A stretch of 64,000 nucleotides of DNA. Source: Streptomyces sp. NRRL S-350 (lineage in GTDB: Bacteria > Actinomycetota > Actinomycetes > Streptomycetales > Streptomycetaceae). The DNA lies in assembly GCF_000719705.1 (NCBI RefSeq), contig NZ_JOHO01000008.1, positions 1 through 64,000 of the forward strand, given 5' to 3'. The notes under the pieces were generated by a model. That model had not been told where the DNA came from. It searched no databases and was given only the letters and a program-made list of their open reading frames with translations. This document shows positions 41,897 through 51,900 of this stretch, one piece after another (the stretch's first letter is position 1; each line of letters starts with the position of its first letter). Made by a program: the position numbers and the translations under genes.

Positions 41897-42526
41897 ATGC
41901 CCGCGACCTCCCCCGCCCCGCTCACCGTCGGCTTCGACCTCGACATGACGCTGCTGGACACCCGGCCGGGTATCCGCGCCACCTACCTGGCGCTCTCCGC
42001 CGAGACCGGCACCCCCATCGACGCCGACCTGGCGGTCACCCGGCTCGGCCCGCCGCTGCTGGAGGAGATCCGCAACTGGTTCCCGGAGGAGGAGGTGGGG
42101 CGGGCCGTGACGCGCTACCGCGAGCTCTACCGCGACCACGCCTTCGCCCCGACCGTCCCCCTCCCCGGCGCCCACGCCGCCGTCGACGCGGTCCGCGGCC
42201 ACGGCGGCCGGGTCGCGGTGATCACCGGCAAGTACGAGCCCAACGCCCGCCTCCACCTGGAGCACGCCGGCATGACGGCGGACGTGCTGATCGGCGACCT
42301 GTGGGCGGAGACCAAGGGCGCCGCGCTGCGCGAGCACGGCGCGAGCATCTACGTCGGCGACCACCTCGGCGACATCCGGGGCGCCCGGCACGCGGAGGCC
42401 GTCGCGGTCTGCGTGCCCACCGGCCCGTACAGCGCCGAGGAGCTGCGCGAGGCGGGCGCGGACGTGGTGCTGGCGGACCTCACCGAGTTCCCCGGCTGGC
42501 TCGCCGCGCACCTGGCCGCCGGTTAG
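41897..42526 (+). CDS. HAD-family hydrolase, phosphoglycolate-phosphatase-like
   Basis: Protein of 209 aa. Motif I is VGFDLDMTLLDTRPG (nucleophile Asp, acid Asp, with Met in place of the usual Gly at the x position). A helical cap follows, then motif II VAVITGKYEPN, a Lys in AETKGAAL and motif IV YVGDHLGDIRGAR. It dephosphorylates a small metabolite; phosphoglycolate is only one possibility. It is divergent from the siderophore operon. Confidence 0.87.
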   Translation: MPATSPAPLTVGFDLDMTLLDTRPGIRATYLALSAETGTPIDADLAVTRLGPPLLEEIRNWFPEEEVGRAVTRYRELYRDHAFAPTVPLPGAHAAVDAVRGHGGRVAVITGKYEPNARLHLEHAGMTADVLIGDLWAETKGAALREHGASIYVGDHLGDIRGARHAEAVAVCVPTGPYSAEELREAGADVVLADLTEFPGWLAAHLAAG

Positions 42527-42572
42527 GGCTCGGCCGGGGCTGCCGGCGCCCGGCCCGGCGGCAGACTGCCGC

Positions 42573-42614
42573 CAGGCCCCAGGCCCCAGGCCCCAGGCCC
42601 CAGGCCCCAGGCCC
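42573..42614. repeat. Seven-bp tandem repeat
   Basis: Six exact copies of CAGGCCC in a row, followed by a degenerate seventh, in the gap between two converging genes. It is likely a slippage-prone microsatellite. Confidence 0.9.
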
Positions 42615-42619
42615 CGGGC

Positions 42620-42856
42620 CTACGGCTGCGGGTCGACCCGGCGGCGCTGGGCCCGCGCGTTGACGAACAGGCCGGTCAGCGCGGCCAGGAACCCGGCCGG
42701 CATCAGCATGCTCAGCCAGTACGCGGCCGTGGGCAGCGGCGTCAGGTGCAGGAACAGCGGGACGAAGGTGACCAGGGTGGCGAGTGCGCCGAGACCGAAG
42801 ACGATCGCCCCGGCCTTGACGTACACGTCGCCGGGATCGGCGCTCTGGCTGCTCAC
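42620..42856 (-). CDS. Small membrane protein
   Basis: Protein of 78 aa from GTG 42856, with GAGGAGTG 8 nt upstream. Two hydrophobic helices (AGAIVFGLGALATLVTFVPL, AAYWLSMLMPAGFLAALTGL) are followed by a basic tail (NARAQRRRVDPQP). It is conserved in type with small streptomycete membrane proteins. The function is unknown. Confidence 0.75.
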   Translation of the reverse strand: MSSQSADPGDVYVKAGAIVFGLGALATLVTFVPLFLHLTPLPTAAYWLSMLMPAGFLAALTGLFVNARAQRRRVDPQP

Positions 42857-43327
42857 GTCTGCTCACTCCTCGGGGCGGGGTAGGACCGCCCCCAGTCTGG
42901 CAGAGCGGCCGCCGGAGCCGCCCACCGGAGCGGGCCGGTCACGTTGCGCAGTTTCCCGGAAGCTCAACGTTTTGATCCCTGCTGGGCGGGGGTATGCAGG
43001 GGGTGCCGAGGGGCGCTGCAGGTGCGCCCCGTGTCCTCAGACCCGGGGGTGTGCCGATGGACCGCGCGCAGACGCGACCCGGCCGTGCCAGTACCGGGTC
43101 GCCCGCGACCGCGAGATCCCCGCGCCCCACCGCCCCGAACGGGCCTCGGACCGCGGATCCTTCGCGGAACGCGGATGAGGCAGTCACGGACCGTTAGTCT
43201 GCTCCTGACAGCGTGCTGACCATGAGCGCCCGCGGGCGCCGAGCCGAGGTCGGCCGCGTTCTTCCCACCACCCAGTGATCCCCGGCCAGGGCCGGGATCC
43301 CTCACACCCATTCGAGGACTGTTCGAG
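42857..43327 (+). other. Gene-free region before the CSD protein
   Basis: About 470 nt with no convincing gene. It should hold the leftward promoter of the small membrane protein and the rightward promoter and leader of the cold-shock-domain gene. The repeated GGGATC-type palindrome (CCCCGGCCAGGGCCGGGATC, around 43278-43300) may fold in that leader. Confidence 0.45.
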
Positions 43328-43711
43328 ATGCCCACCGGCCAGGTCAAGTGGTTCAACGAGACGAAGGGCTTCGGCTTCCTGTCGCGCGACGACGGCGGCG
43401 ACGTCTTCGTCCACACCAAGGCGCTGCCCGCCGGTGTCACCGTGCTGAAGCCGGGTCAGCGGGTCGAGTTCGGCGTGGTCGCCGGCCACCGCGGCGACCA
43501 GGCGATGGCCGTGCAACTGCTGGACGCGCTGCCCTCGGTGGCCGCCGCCCAGCGCAAGAGCGCCGACGACATGGCCCCGATCGTCCAGGACCTCATCACC
43601 ACCCTGGACGCGGTGCTGCCCGGCCTCCAGCGCGGGCGCTACCCCGCCAAGCCGACCGGCCAGAAGCTGGCCGCCCTGCTGCGCGCGGTGGCCGACCAGT
43701 TCGACGTCTGA
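43328..43711 (+). CDS. Cold-shock-domain protein with C-terminal extension
   Basis: Protein of 127 aa. The cold shock domain is in residues 1-66 (GQVKWFNETKGFGFLSRDDG, VFVHTKALP; RNP1 KGFGFL, RNP2 VFVHT). A helical extension of about 60 aa follows (MAPIVQDLITTLDAVLPGLQ, GQKLAALLRAVADQFDV). The extension distinguishes it from the 68-aa Csp in this window and may mediate protein contact. It converges with mqnD, 11 nt apart. Confidence 0.93.
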   Translation: MPTGQVKWFNETKGFGFLSRDDGGDVFVHTKALPAGVTVLKPGQRVEFGVVAGHRGDQAMAVQLLDALPSVAAAQRKSADDMAPIVQDLITTLDAVLPGLQRGRYPAKPTGQKLAALLRAVADQFDV

Positions 43712-43722
43712 GCGGCCCGGAG

Positions 43723-44577
43723 TCACCCGAACGCGAGCGCACCCGGGTCCAGCGGGGGCACCAGCCCCTCCGCGGCGGCCCGGGTGAGCAGCGCGCGGAC
43801 GGCCGCGTAACCCTCCTCACCGAGGTCCTCGGTGAACTCGGTCACGTACAGCCCGATGTGCTGGTTGGCGACGTCCAGGTCCATCTCCTGGGCGTGCTCC
43901 AGCACGTAGGCGCGGCCCGCCGCGGGATCCGCCCAGGCCTGCCGGACGGAGGCGCGGATCGCGTCGGTGACCGCCCGCAGCCGCTCGGCGCCGAGCGAGC
44001 GCTTGGCGACGATCGCGCCCAGCGGGATCGGCAGGCCGGTCTCCCGCTCCCAGGCCTCGCCCATGTCGGCCAGGCTGTGCAGGCCGTACTGCCGGTAGGT
44101 GAAGCGGGCCTCGTGGATCACCAGACCGGCGTCCACCCGCCCGTCCCGGACGGCCGGCATGATCTCGTGGAACGGCAGGACGACGATCTCGCCGAAGCCG
44201 CCCGGCACCGCCTTCGCCGCCCACAGCCGGAACAGCAGGTAGGCGGTGGAGCGCTCGGAGGGCACCGCGACGGTCTTCCCGGCGAGGTCGGCGGGGGACG
44301 CGACGCCCGGCAGGGTGAGCACCAGCGGGCCGCAGCCGCGCCCGAGCGCGCCGCCGCAGGGCAGCAGTGTGTACTCGTCCAGGACCCACGGCAGTGCGCC
44401 GTAGCTGATCTTCAGGACGTCCAGCTCGCCGCGCTCGGCCATGCCGTTGGTGACGTCGATGTCGGCGAAGGTCACCCGGGGGGCGTCCGCCCCGGGCAAC
44501 AGGCCGTGCGCCCAGGCGTGGAAGACGAAGGTGTCGTTCGGGCAGGGCGAGTACGCGATGCTCAGCCGTTCAGCCAC
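43723..44577 (-). CDS. mqnD: 1,4-dihydroxy-6-naphthoate synthase (futalosine pathway)
   Basis: Protein of 284 aa from GTG 44577. It starts LSIAYSPCPNDTFVFHAWAH and continues with LDVLKISYGALPWVL, CGGALGRGCGPLV, VPSERSTAYLLFRLW and AGLVIHEARFTYRQYGL, the MqnD pattern on a periplasmic-binding-like fold. It converts cyclic dehypoxanthine futalosine to 1,4-dihydroxy-6-naphthoate in menaquinone synthesis. It overlaps mqnB by 16 nt and is co-transcribed after it. Confidence 0.95.
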   Translation of the reverse strand: MAERLSIAYSPCPNDTFVFHAWAHGLLPGADAPRVTFADIDVTNGMAERGELDVLKISYGALPWVLDEYTLLPCGGALGRGCGPLVLTLPGVASPADLAGKTVAVPSERSTAYLLFRLWAAKAVPGGFGEIVVLPFHEIMPAVRDGRVDAGLVIHEARFTYRQYGLHSLADMGEAWERETGLPIPLGAIVAKRSLGAERLRAVTDAIRASVRQAWADPAAGRAYVLEHAQEMDLDVANQHIGLYVTEFTEDLGEEGYAAVRALLTRAAAEGLVPPLDPGALAFG

Positions 44578-45356
44578 GGCCGGCCTCCTCGATCGGTTCG
44601 TGAAGCGGCAGCCAGTTCGTGGACGGGCAGCGCCGCGAAGGCCCGCTCCAGGGCGGTCAGAGCCTCGCCGATCCGCCAGGCGGCCCGGTCGCGCGGGCCC
44701 ACCGGGTTGGACACGGTGCGCAGTTCGAGGGCGGGCACGCCGTACCGGGCGGCGGCCTCGGCCACGCCGAAGCCCTCCATCGCCTCGGCGGCGGCGCCCG
44801 GGTGGCGGGCGGCCAGCGCGGCGGCCCGCGCGGCGCTGCCGGTGACGGTGGAGACGGTCAGCACCGGGCCGGTGACGACCCCCGGGCCGCCCGGCCCGCC
44901 CAGCGCCTCGGCGAGGAGCGCCACGGCGGCCGGGGGCGGGGTGTGCCGGACGGTGCCGAAGCCCAGTTCGGCGACGTCGGCGAAGCCCTCGGGGGTCTCG
45001 GCGCCGAGGTCCGCGGCGACGATCGCGTCGGCCACCACCGTGGCGCCCACCGGGGCGTGCGGGGCGAAGCCGCCGGCGATCCCGGCCGAGAGGGCCACGG
45101 CGTACGGGTGAGCGGCCAGCGCGGCGGTCGCGGCGGCCGCGGCGGCGGCCGGGCCGACCCCGGCGGCCAGGACGTCCACCGGAGCGCCCCCGGCGCGGTG
45201 CAGCGTGCCGCCGGGCAGCGGCCGGGCGACGGCCCCGCCGGGCAGGCCGCGCAGCACCGCTTCGGCCTCCGCGGGCACCGCGACGACGACGAGCAGCCGG
45301 GCCCGCGCGGGGCCCGGCTGCCCGTGCTCGCCGTCTCCGGCGTCGTGCGCGGTCAT
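44562..45356 (-). CDS. mqnB: Futalosine hydrolase
   Basis: Protein of 264 aa with a nucleoside-phosphorylase fold: LLVVVAVPAEAEAVLRGL, VDVLAAGVGPAAAAAA, AVALSAGIAGGFAPHAPVGA, then EAMEGFGVAEAAARYGVPAL (catalytic Glu region) and ELRTVSNPVGPRDR. It releases hypoxanthine from futalosine, giving dehypoxanthine futalosine. Together with mqnD it shows that this organism makes menaquinone by the futalosine route. mqnA and mqnC are not in this window. Confidence 0.93.
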   Translation of the reverse strand: MTAHDAGDGEHGQPGPARARLLVVVAVPAEAEAVLRGLPGGAVARPLPGGTLHRAGGAPVDVLAAGVGPAAAAAAATAALAAHPYAVALSAGIAGGFAPHAPVGATVVADAIVAADLGAETPEGFADVAELGFGTVRHTPPPAAVALLAEALGGPGGPGVVTGPVLTVSTVTGSAARAAALAARHPGAAAEAMEGFGVAEAAARYGVPALELRTVSNPVGPRDRAAWRIGEALTALERAFAALPVHELAAASRTDRGGRPWLNG

Positions 45357-45366
45357 CGCGGAACCG

Positions 45367-45897
45367 TCAGCTGTCCTGGGTCTTCAGCTGGAAGTACCAG
45401 ACGGCGATCGGGTTGTCCGAGTTCTTGTCGCCCTCGACCACGGTGACCAGGGTCGTGCCGCTGGCGTTGAGCACCTTGTTCGCCTGCTGGGCACCCGACC
45501 AGGTCGGGCCCTTGGCGTACGAGGCCAGGCTGGTGCGCCCGCCGCTGCTCGACGAGCCGCCGTTGGTGAAGGCCCACCAGCCCGACTTCGCCACGTTGGG
45601 GGAGACGCCGACGCCGACCGAGTCGCTCGACACCACGTCCGAGGTCGGCAGGGAGCCGTCCTTCAGGGCCTGGGTGGCCTTGTCCTGGCACGCCTGCTGG
45701 AGGTCCTCGGTGATCGGGCTGCCGTTGTTCCAGCACAGCGGCTCCGCGACGGTCGAGCTGTTGCCGACCGTCAGGGTGGCCTGGTGGGAGATGTGCGCGG
45801 TCTGATCGGAGGCGATGGCGACGGAGGTGCCCACCGTGGCGGCGCCGACCACGACGACGGCGCCGATGGCGGCGATGGCACGGGCATTGAGGCTCAT
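45367..45897 (-). CDS. Exported or membrane-anchored hypothetical protein
   Basis: Protein of 176 aa. The N-terminal helix (RAIAAIGAVVVVGAATVGTS, then VAIASD) is a signal peptide or anchor. The outer part has two Cys (PLCWNN, QQACQDKA) that may form a disulfide, a Ser/Gly-rich loop (FTNGGSSSSGGRTSLASYAK) and a final VWYFQLKTQDS. It lies 10 nt upstream of mqnB on the same strand, so it may be co-transcribed with the mqn genes. The function is unknown. Confidence 0.75.
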   Translation of the reverse strand: MSLNARAIAAIGAVVVVGAATVGTSVAIASDQTAHISHQATLTVGNSSTVAEPLCWNNGSPITEDLQQACQDKATQALKDGSLPTSDVVSSDSVGVGVSPNVAKSGWWAFTNGGSSSSGGRTSLASYAKGPTWSGAQQANKVLNASGTTLVTVVEGDKNSDNPIAVWYFQLKTQDS

Positions 45898-45969
45898 GGG
45901 TCAGAATCTACCGGGCCGCGCCGGTCGCGCTACGCGGGGGTCGGCCACCGCGTGTTGCCGTGCGGCCCG

Positions 45970-47571
45970 TCAGGCCACCCGGGGCGCCGTGGGGTGGCGC
46001 CGCCAGCCCACCCGGAAGAGCGAGCGGAGCGTCCACAGCAGCGCCGCGCCGACCACCGCGGCGGCGACCGACAGGCCCAGCGTCCCGTTCAGCGGCAGCA
46101 GGATGCCCACCGCGCCGCCCGCCACCCAGGACAGCTGCATCAGCGTCTCGGAACGGGCGAAGGCCGAGGTCCGCACCGCCTCCGGGACGTCCCGCTGGAT
46201 CAGCGCGTCCAGCGCCAGCTTGCCCAGCGAGGCCGCCATCCCGGCCACCCCCGCGACCAGGATCACCGTCACCACGCCGTACCAGAGCGCGGCCGCGGCC
46301 GTCACACAGGTCGCCAGCAGCAGCATCGCGGTGACGGTCGCCTCCGGGCCCCGGGTGCGCAGCCAGGAGCCGAACACCGAGCCCAGCGCGTTGCCCGTCC
46401 CCGCCGCCAGCGCCACCAGGCCCAGCGCCACCGTCGGCTGCAGGCCGCCGATCGGCTCCTCCCGCAGCAGGAACGCCAGGAACATCACCAGGAAGCCGAC
46501 CAGCCACTTCATCGCCGACATCGCCCGCAGCGCCAGCACCACCGACGGGCCGACGGTGCGCAGCGAGGCCTTGACCGGCGGATCGCGGTGGATCAGGTGC
46601 GAGCCCCCGCCGTGCACCTCGGCGTGCAGGACGGCCCGCTGCTCGCCCTTGGCCGAGTCCACGGTGTGCGGCAGGTGGAAGGCCATCAGGGTGCCGATCA
46701 CGAACACCAGGAAGGCGCCGCGCAGCGGCCAGCCCGGGCCGATCAGGTGCAGCAGCCCGCCCACCGCCGCGGCCACGCCGGTGGCCAGCAGCCCGGCCAG
46801 GGTGACCCGGGAGTTCGCCTTCACCAGGGACAGCCGGCTCGGCAGCAGCCGGGGCACCACGACGCTGCGCACCACCCCGTACGCCTTGGACGCCACCAGG
46901 ACGCCGAGCGCCTCCGGGTAGAGCGCGAGGCCGCCGCCGGAGATCACCCCGGCCATCGTCCACGCCAGCACCGCCCGGGCCAGCATCGCCATCGCCATGG
47001 CCGCCCGGCGGCCGTGCGGCAGGCGGTCCAGCAGCGGGCCGATCACCGGGGCGAGGAGGGCGAACGGGGCCATCGTGATCAGCAGGTACAGCGCGACCCG
47101 GCCGCGGGCCTCCCCGGTGGGCACCGAGAAGAAGATGGTCGACGCCAGCGCGATGGTGATCAGCATGTCGCCGAAGGAGTTGATCGCGTGCAGTTCGATC
47201 AGCTTCGCGAGTCCGGACTCGCCCGCGCCCTCGGCGGCGGTGGCCCGGCGGATCCTGCGGCCGGTGCCGTGCACCAGCTTGCCGGTGCGGGCGCCGACGG
47301 CGGAGACGGCGCGGACCAGGAACCGGCGGCGGGGCTCGGGGGCCTCCTCCGCGGCGCCGTCCGCCTGCGGGGCGCCGGCCGGCCCGGGGGTGCCGGGCCC
47401 GCCGTGCTTGGTCAGGTCCACGCGGGCCGCGGGCGCCTCGGACCCGTCCGCCGGCTGCGGTTCTCCCGCGCCGGGGACCGGAGGCTGCAGTCGCGGCACG
47501 GCGTCCTCCTGGTCGGGGCTGCCGGCCTGCGAGGCGTGCAGTGCGTGCTGCGACGGGTTGTGGTCCGCCAC
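45970..47571 (-). CDS. MFS transporter
   Basis: Protein of 533 aa from GTG 47571 (AGGATGG upstream). A disordered N-terminal region of about 100 aa rich in Pro and Ala is followed by twelve membrane segments. Recognisable parts are IELHAINSFGDMLITIALAS, LLDRLPHGRRAAMA (the MFS motif A-like loop) and RDVPEAVRTSAFARSETLMQ. The substrate is unknown. It is divergent from the DUF3027 gene. Confidence 0.85.
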   Translation of the reverse strand: MADHNPSQHALHASQAGSPDQEDAVPRLQPPVPGAGEPQPADGSEAPAARVDLTKHGGPGTPGPAGAPQADGAAEEAPEPRRRFLVRAVSAVGARTGKLVHGTGRRIRRATAAEGAGESGLAKLIELHAINSFGDMLITIALASTIFFSVPTGEARGRVALYLLITMAPFALLAPVIGPLLDRLPHGRRAAMAMAMLARAVLAWTMAGVISGGGLALYPEALGVLVASKAYGVVRSVVVPRLLPSRLSLVKANSRVTLAGLLATGVAAAVGGLLHLIGPGWPLRGAFLVFVIGTLMAFHLPHTVDSAKGEQRAVLHAEVHGGGSHLIHRDPPVKASLRTVGPSVVLALRAMSAMKWLVGFLVMFLAFLLREEPIGGLQPTVALGLVALAAGTGNALGSVFGSWLRTRGPEATVTAMLLLATCVTAAAALWYGVVTVILVAGVAGMAASLGKLALDALIQRDVPEAVRTSAFARSETLMQLSWVAGGAVGILLPLNGTLGLSVAAAVVGAALLWTLRSLFRVGWRRHPTAPRVA

Positions 47572-47854
47572 AAGCCCATCCTGCCCCAGAATCGCCGTTA
47601 CAACGCGGGAATGCACCCCCTCGGCGCGGCCCGCGGAACCGGCGCGTCCGCCCCGGACTGTGCCGGGGCACCGACCGGCGGGTAGCCTGCCCAAGGTCCG
47701 ACCACGGGCGCCGGAGCGCCGGCAGTCCGGTCGAGCGGCGCGGTCGGTACCCGAGGCGGCCCCCGGTCGCGCAGAATGGACGAGGGACTACCGAGCCGCG
47801 ACGGAATGGGCAACACGCCGTGGGCGACAGAAGAACTGGGAGAGAATCGACGCC

Positions 47855-48748
47855 GTGAGTGCTGCGATGCGAAGCCGTACCCCCGACCGGCTCTGTGCCG
47901 AGGCCGTCGAACTCGCCCGCCAGGCAGCCGTGGAGGCCGTCGGGGCGGAGGTCGTCGGCGGGCACCGAGGTGTCCAGGCGGACGCCGACCGCGTCGTCAC
48001 CCACACCTTCGCGTGCCTGGACGCGGCCTACCGGGGCTGGCACTGGGCGGTCACCGTGGCCCGCGCCCCGCGCGCCAAGAACGTCACCCTGGACGAGGTC
48101 GTCCTGCTGCCCGGCCCCGACGCCGTCCTCGCCCCCGAGTGGGTGCCGTGGAGCGAGCGGCTGCGCCCCGGCGACATGGGCCCCGGCGACCTGCTGCCGA
48201 CCGACGCCGACGACGTGCGCCTGGAGCCCGGCTGGACCGGCGAGGACGAGCCCGCGCCGAACTCCGCGATCGCCCTCGTCGACGACGAGGACCTGGTCGT
48301 CACCGACCCGCACGTCCAGCCCGCCCCGGCCCGCGCCAGGATCGACGCCGTCGCCGAGGAGCTCGGCCTCGGCCGCAGCCGGGTGCTCTCCCGGATCGGC
48401 CTGCACCTGGCCGCCGAGCGCTGGGAGAAGGCCCACGGCCCGCAGACCCCGATGGCGCAGGCCGCCCCGGCGTCGTGCGCGAGCTGCGGCTTCCTCGTCC
48501 CGATCGGCGGCTCGCTCGGCCAGGCCTTCGGCGTGTGCGGCAACGAGTTCGGGCCGGCCGACGGACAGATCGTCTCCTTCGCGTACGGCTGCGGCGGGCA
48601 CTCCGAGGCTGCCGTCATCCCGGCTCCGCCCGCGCCGTCCGAGCTGATCCTGGACGAGCTGGTGGTCGAGCCCATGCAGCTCCACCCGGACCGCACCTCC
48701 GGCTCCGTCGAGCCGGACGCCCCCGCCGAGGAACTCGGCCACTCCTGA
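47855..48748 (+). CDS. DUF3027 protein
   Basis: Protein of 297 aa from GTG 47855, with GGGAGAG upstream. HTFACLDAAYRGWHWAVTVA, VLLPGPDAVLAPEWVPW, WSERLRPGDMGPGDLLPT and a putative zinc ribbon (CASCGFLVPI, CGNEFGPADGQIVSF, GCGGHSE) are the DUF3027 pattern. It is a conserved actinobacterial core protein of unknown function. The zinc ribbon suggests nucleic acid or protein binding. It is followed by a strong terminator and then the sacsin-like ATPase. Confidence 0.9.
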   Translation: MSAAMRSRTPDRLCAEAVELARQAAVEAVGAEVVGGHRGVQADADRVVTHTFACLDAAYRGWHWAVTVARAPRAKNVTLDEVVLLPGPDAVLAPEWVPWSERLRPGDMGPGDLLPTDADDVRLEPGWTGEDEPAPNSAIALVDDEDLVVTDPHVQPAPARARIDAVAEELGLGRSRVLSRIGLHLAAERWEKAHGPQTPMAQAAPASCASCGFLVPIGGSLGQAFGVCGNEFGPADGQIVSFAYGCGGHSEAAVIPAPPAPSELILDELVVEPMQLHPDRTSGSVEPDAPAEELGHS

Positions 48749-48755
48749 CACCCTT

Positions 48756-48800
48756 GCCGCACGGCCCGCCCCGGTGACGAACCGGGGCGGGCCGTGCGGC
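48756..48800. terminator. Strong hairpin terminator after DUF3027
   Basis: A perfect 20-bp stem (48756-48775 with 48781-48800; GCACGGCCCGCCCCGGT arm) with a GACGA loop, 7 nt after the stop codon. Confidence 0.9.
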
Positions 48801-48921
48801 GTTCGCGGGCCGGGCGGCGGGGCGGTCGTCGCCCGGCCCCGCGAGGCCGTGGTCGGGAGCAGTCGGTGGGGCAGGGAAGAATGCCCTACGACGTACAGGG
48901 CGGCGGAAGGCGGCAGGTCCA

Positions 48922-51900
48922 GTGGAACCTCGGATCATCGGCAGCAGCACGGACGAGCACTTCGCGGACCCCTTCGGGAGCGCCGCGCTGCGCCGGCGGG
49001 TGCTGGACGCCTGGGCCGCCTCGCCGGCCCGGTTCCGGGAGGACGCCAACGCCGAGGAGGAGCTGGCGCTCGGCGGCTACCGGGACCGGCTGGTGGTCGA
49101 GTTGGCGCAGAACGCGGCCGACGCGGCGGTCCGCGCCGGGCACGGCCCCGGCCGGCTGCGGCTGACCCTCGCCGACGGCGTGCTCGCCGCCGCCAACACC
49201 GGCGCCGCGCTGGACGCGACCGCCGTCGAGTCGCTGTCCACCCTGCGGGCCTCCTCCAAGCGCGGCGAGACGCCCGCCGTCGGCCGGTTCGGAGTCGGCT
49301 TCGCCGCCGTCCTCGCCGTCACCGACGAGCCCGCCGTGCTCAGCGCCGCCGGCGGCGTGCGCTGGTCGCTCGGCGAAGCCCGGGCGCTGGCCGAGTCGCA
49401 GCCCGCCCTGACCGACGAACTGCGCCGCCGGGACGGCCACGTGCCGCTGCTGCGGCTGCCGTTCGCCGCCGAGGGCCCCGCACCCGAGGGCTACGACACG
49501 GTGGTCGTGCTGCCGATGCGGGACGCCGCCGCCGAGGACCTGACCCGCCGTCTGCTGGCCGGGATCGACGACGCGCTGCTGCTCACCCTGCCCGGCCTCG
49601 CCGAGGTCGTGGTGGAGACCCCGGAGAGCACCCGGACGCTCACCCGGTCCGCCGCCGAGACCCGCCCGGACGGCGTCACCGAGGTCACCATCACCGACGA
49701 CGCGGGCGGCCGGCTGCGGCAGACGCTCTGGCAGACCGCCGGCGCCTCCGGCCGCCTCGACGCCGAACTGCTCGCCGACCGGCCCACCGAGGAACGCGCC
49801 CGCCCGTACTGGACGGTGACCTGGGCCGTCCCGGTCGGCGGGGACGGCACCCCGCAGCAGCCCGCCATCGCCTCCGTGCTGCACGCGCCCACCCCCAGCG
49901 ACGAACCGATCGGCCTGCCCGCCCTGCTGATCGCCTCGTACCCGCTGGACTCCACCCGCCGGCACGTCGCCCCCGGCCCGCTGGCCGACTTCCTCACCGA
50001 GCGCGCCGCCGACAGCTACGCCGACCTGCTGCGTGCCCGGGGCGCCGACCTCGGCTCGCTCGGCCTCGTCCCCGGGCCGCTCGGCCAGGGCGCCCTGGAC
50101 AACGCGCTGCGCACGGCGGTGTTGTCCCGGCTGCCCGACACGCCGTTCCTGCCGCACCCCGCGCCCGTCGAGGAGGGCACGCCCGCGCTGCGGCCCCGGG
50201 ACGCCACGCTGCTGGAGGGCGCGGACGGCTCCGTGGTCGACGCGCTCGCGCCGATCTTCCCCGGCCTGCTGCCGGCCGGCCTGGAGCGCCGCACCGAGCT
50301 GCGGGTCCTGAACGTGCGCCGGGTACCGCTGGCCGAGGTGGTCGACCAGCTCGGCGGCCTCGACCGCGAGCCCGCCTGGTGGCGCAACCTGTACGCCGCA
50401 CTCGGCGGCGCCGACCCGGAAGCCCTCGGCGCGCTGCCCGTCCCGCTCGCCGACGGCCGGACGGTCACCGGACCCCGGCGCGTCCTGCTGCCCTCCGAGG
50501 ACGCCGACTGGGCGGCCTTCCCCGGCTACCCCGAATCGCTGGCCGGCGCGCTCGCCGCGCTCGACCTGCGCCTCGCCCACCCGGAAGCCGCCCACCCGCT
50601 GCTCGCCAAGCTCGGCGCCGGCACCGCCACCCCCGCCGGAGTCCTGGACACCCCCGAGGTGCGGGCCGCCGTCGCCCGCTCCTACCAGGTGGCCGAGGAC
50701 GACCTGGACGCGGCGCTCGAACTCGCCGACGCCGTCCTGGCGCTGGTGAAGGCCGCCGCCGCGGAACCGGGCGAACACCCGTGGCTGGCCCGGCTGGCCC
50801 TGCTCGACGACGAGGGCGAGCCGGCCCGCGCCGGCGAACTCGTCCTGCCCGGCAGCCCGTTCGCCGCCCTGGCGCGCGAGGAGGACGCCGGCTGGCTGGA
50901 CGACGAACTGCTGGAGCGCTGGGGGTCCGAGGTGCTCGCGGCCGTCGGCGTGCTGGCGGACTTCGTGCTGGTGCGCGCCGAGGACGTCGTCCTCGACCCC
51001 GACGACCTGGAACGGCTCGACCCCACCGCCCCGGCCGACCGGGCCGCCGGCGGCCACCCCACCGGCCTGCTGGACGAGGCGCCGGACGGGCTCGCCGACT
51101 GGGCCGAGGACGCGCTGGAGGCCCTGCAGGCCGACGAGGCCCTCGGCGTCCCGCCGGTGGCCGCCGAACTGCTGGCCGTGCGCGACCTCGACCTCGTCGA
51201 CGACGACGCCTGGCCCGAGGCCCTGGCCGCACTGGCCCGCCCGCCGTACCGGGACGCCGTGGTCGCCCCGGTGCGCACGCTCCTGCCGGACGGCTCGTAC
51301 GCCGACCTGCCGCCGTACACCGCCTGGTGGCTGCGCGACCACCCGGTGCTGGACGGCCGCGAGCCCGCCGGGCTGCGCGCCGCCGGGGCCGACCCGCTGC
51401 TGCGCGGCCTCTACGACGAGGCGCGCACCACCCTGGACGAGCAGTTCCTGCACGCGCTCGGGGTGCGCACCACCCTGGCCGCACTGCTCGCCGAGCCGCA
51501 CGGCCCGGACGAGGTGCTGGACCGGCTGACCGACCCGGCCGCCGAGATCGGCCACCGCCAACTGCACGGCATCCACAGCGCGTTGGCCCGGGTGGCACCC
51601 GACCGGATCGAACCGCTGGACGTGGTGCGGGCGCTGCCGCCGCTGGACCCGGCCACCGGTCGCCGACCGGCCCACACGGTGGTGGTGGACGCCACCGAGG
51701 CGGTCGTCGCCGACGCCCCCGACCTGGTCCAGCTGCTGCACCCGTACCCGCTGCTGCCGGTCGCCCCGGCGCTCGCGGCCGACCTCGCCGAGCGGCTGCA
51801 CGTGTCGCTGGCCAGCGAGGTGGCCGGCGGCCGGGTGCTCTCCGAGGGCGCGCTGCACCGCGTGCCCGCCGTGGTGCGCGAGCTGCTGCCCGGCTGCCCC

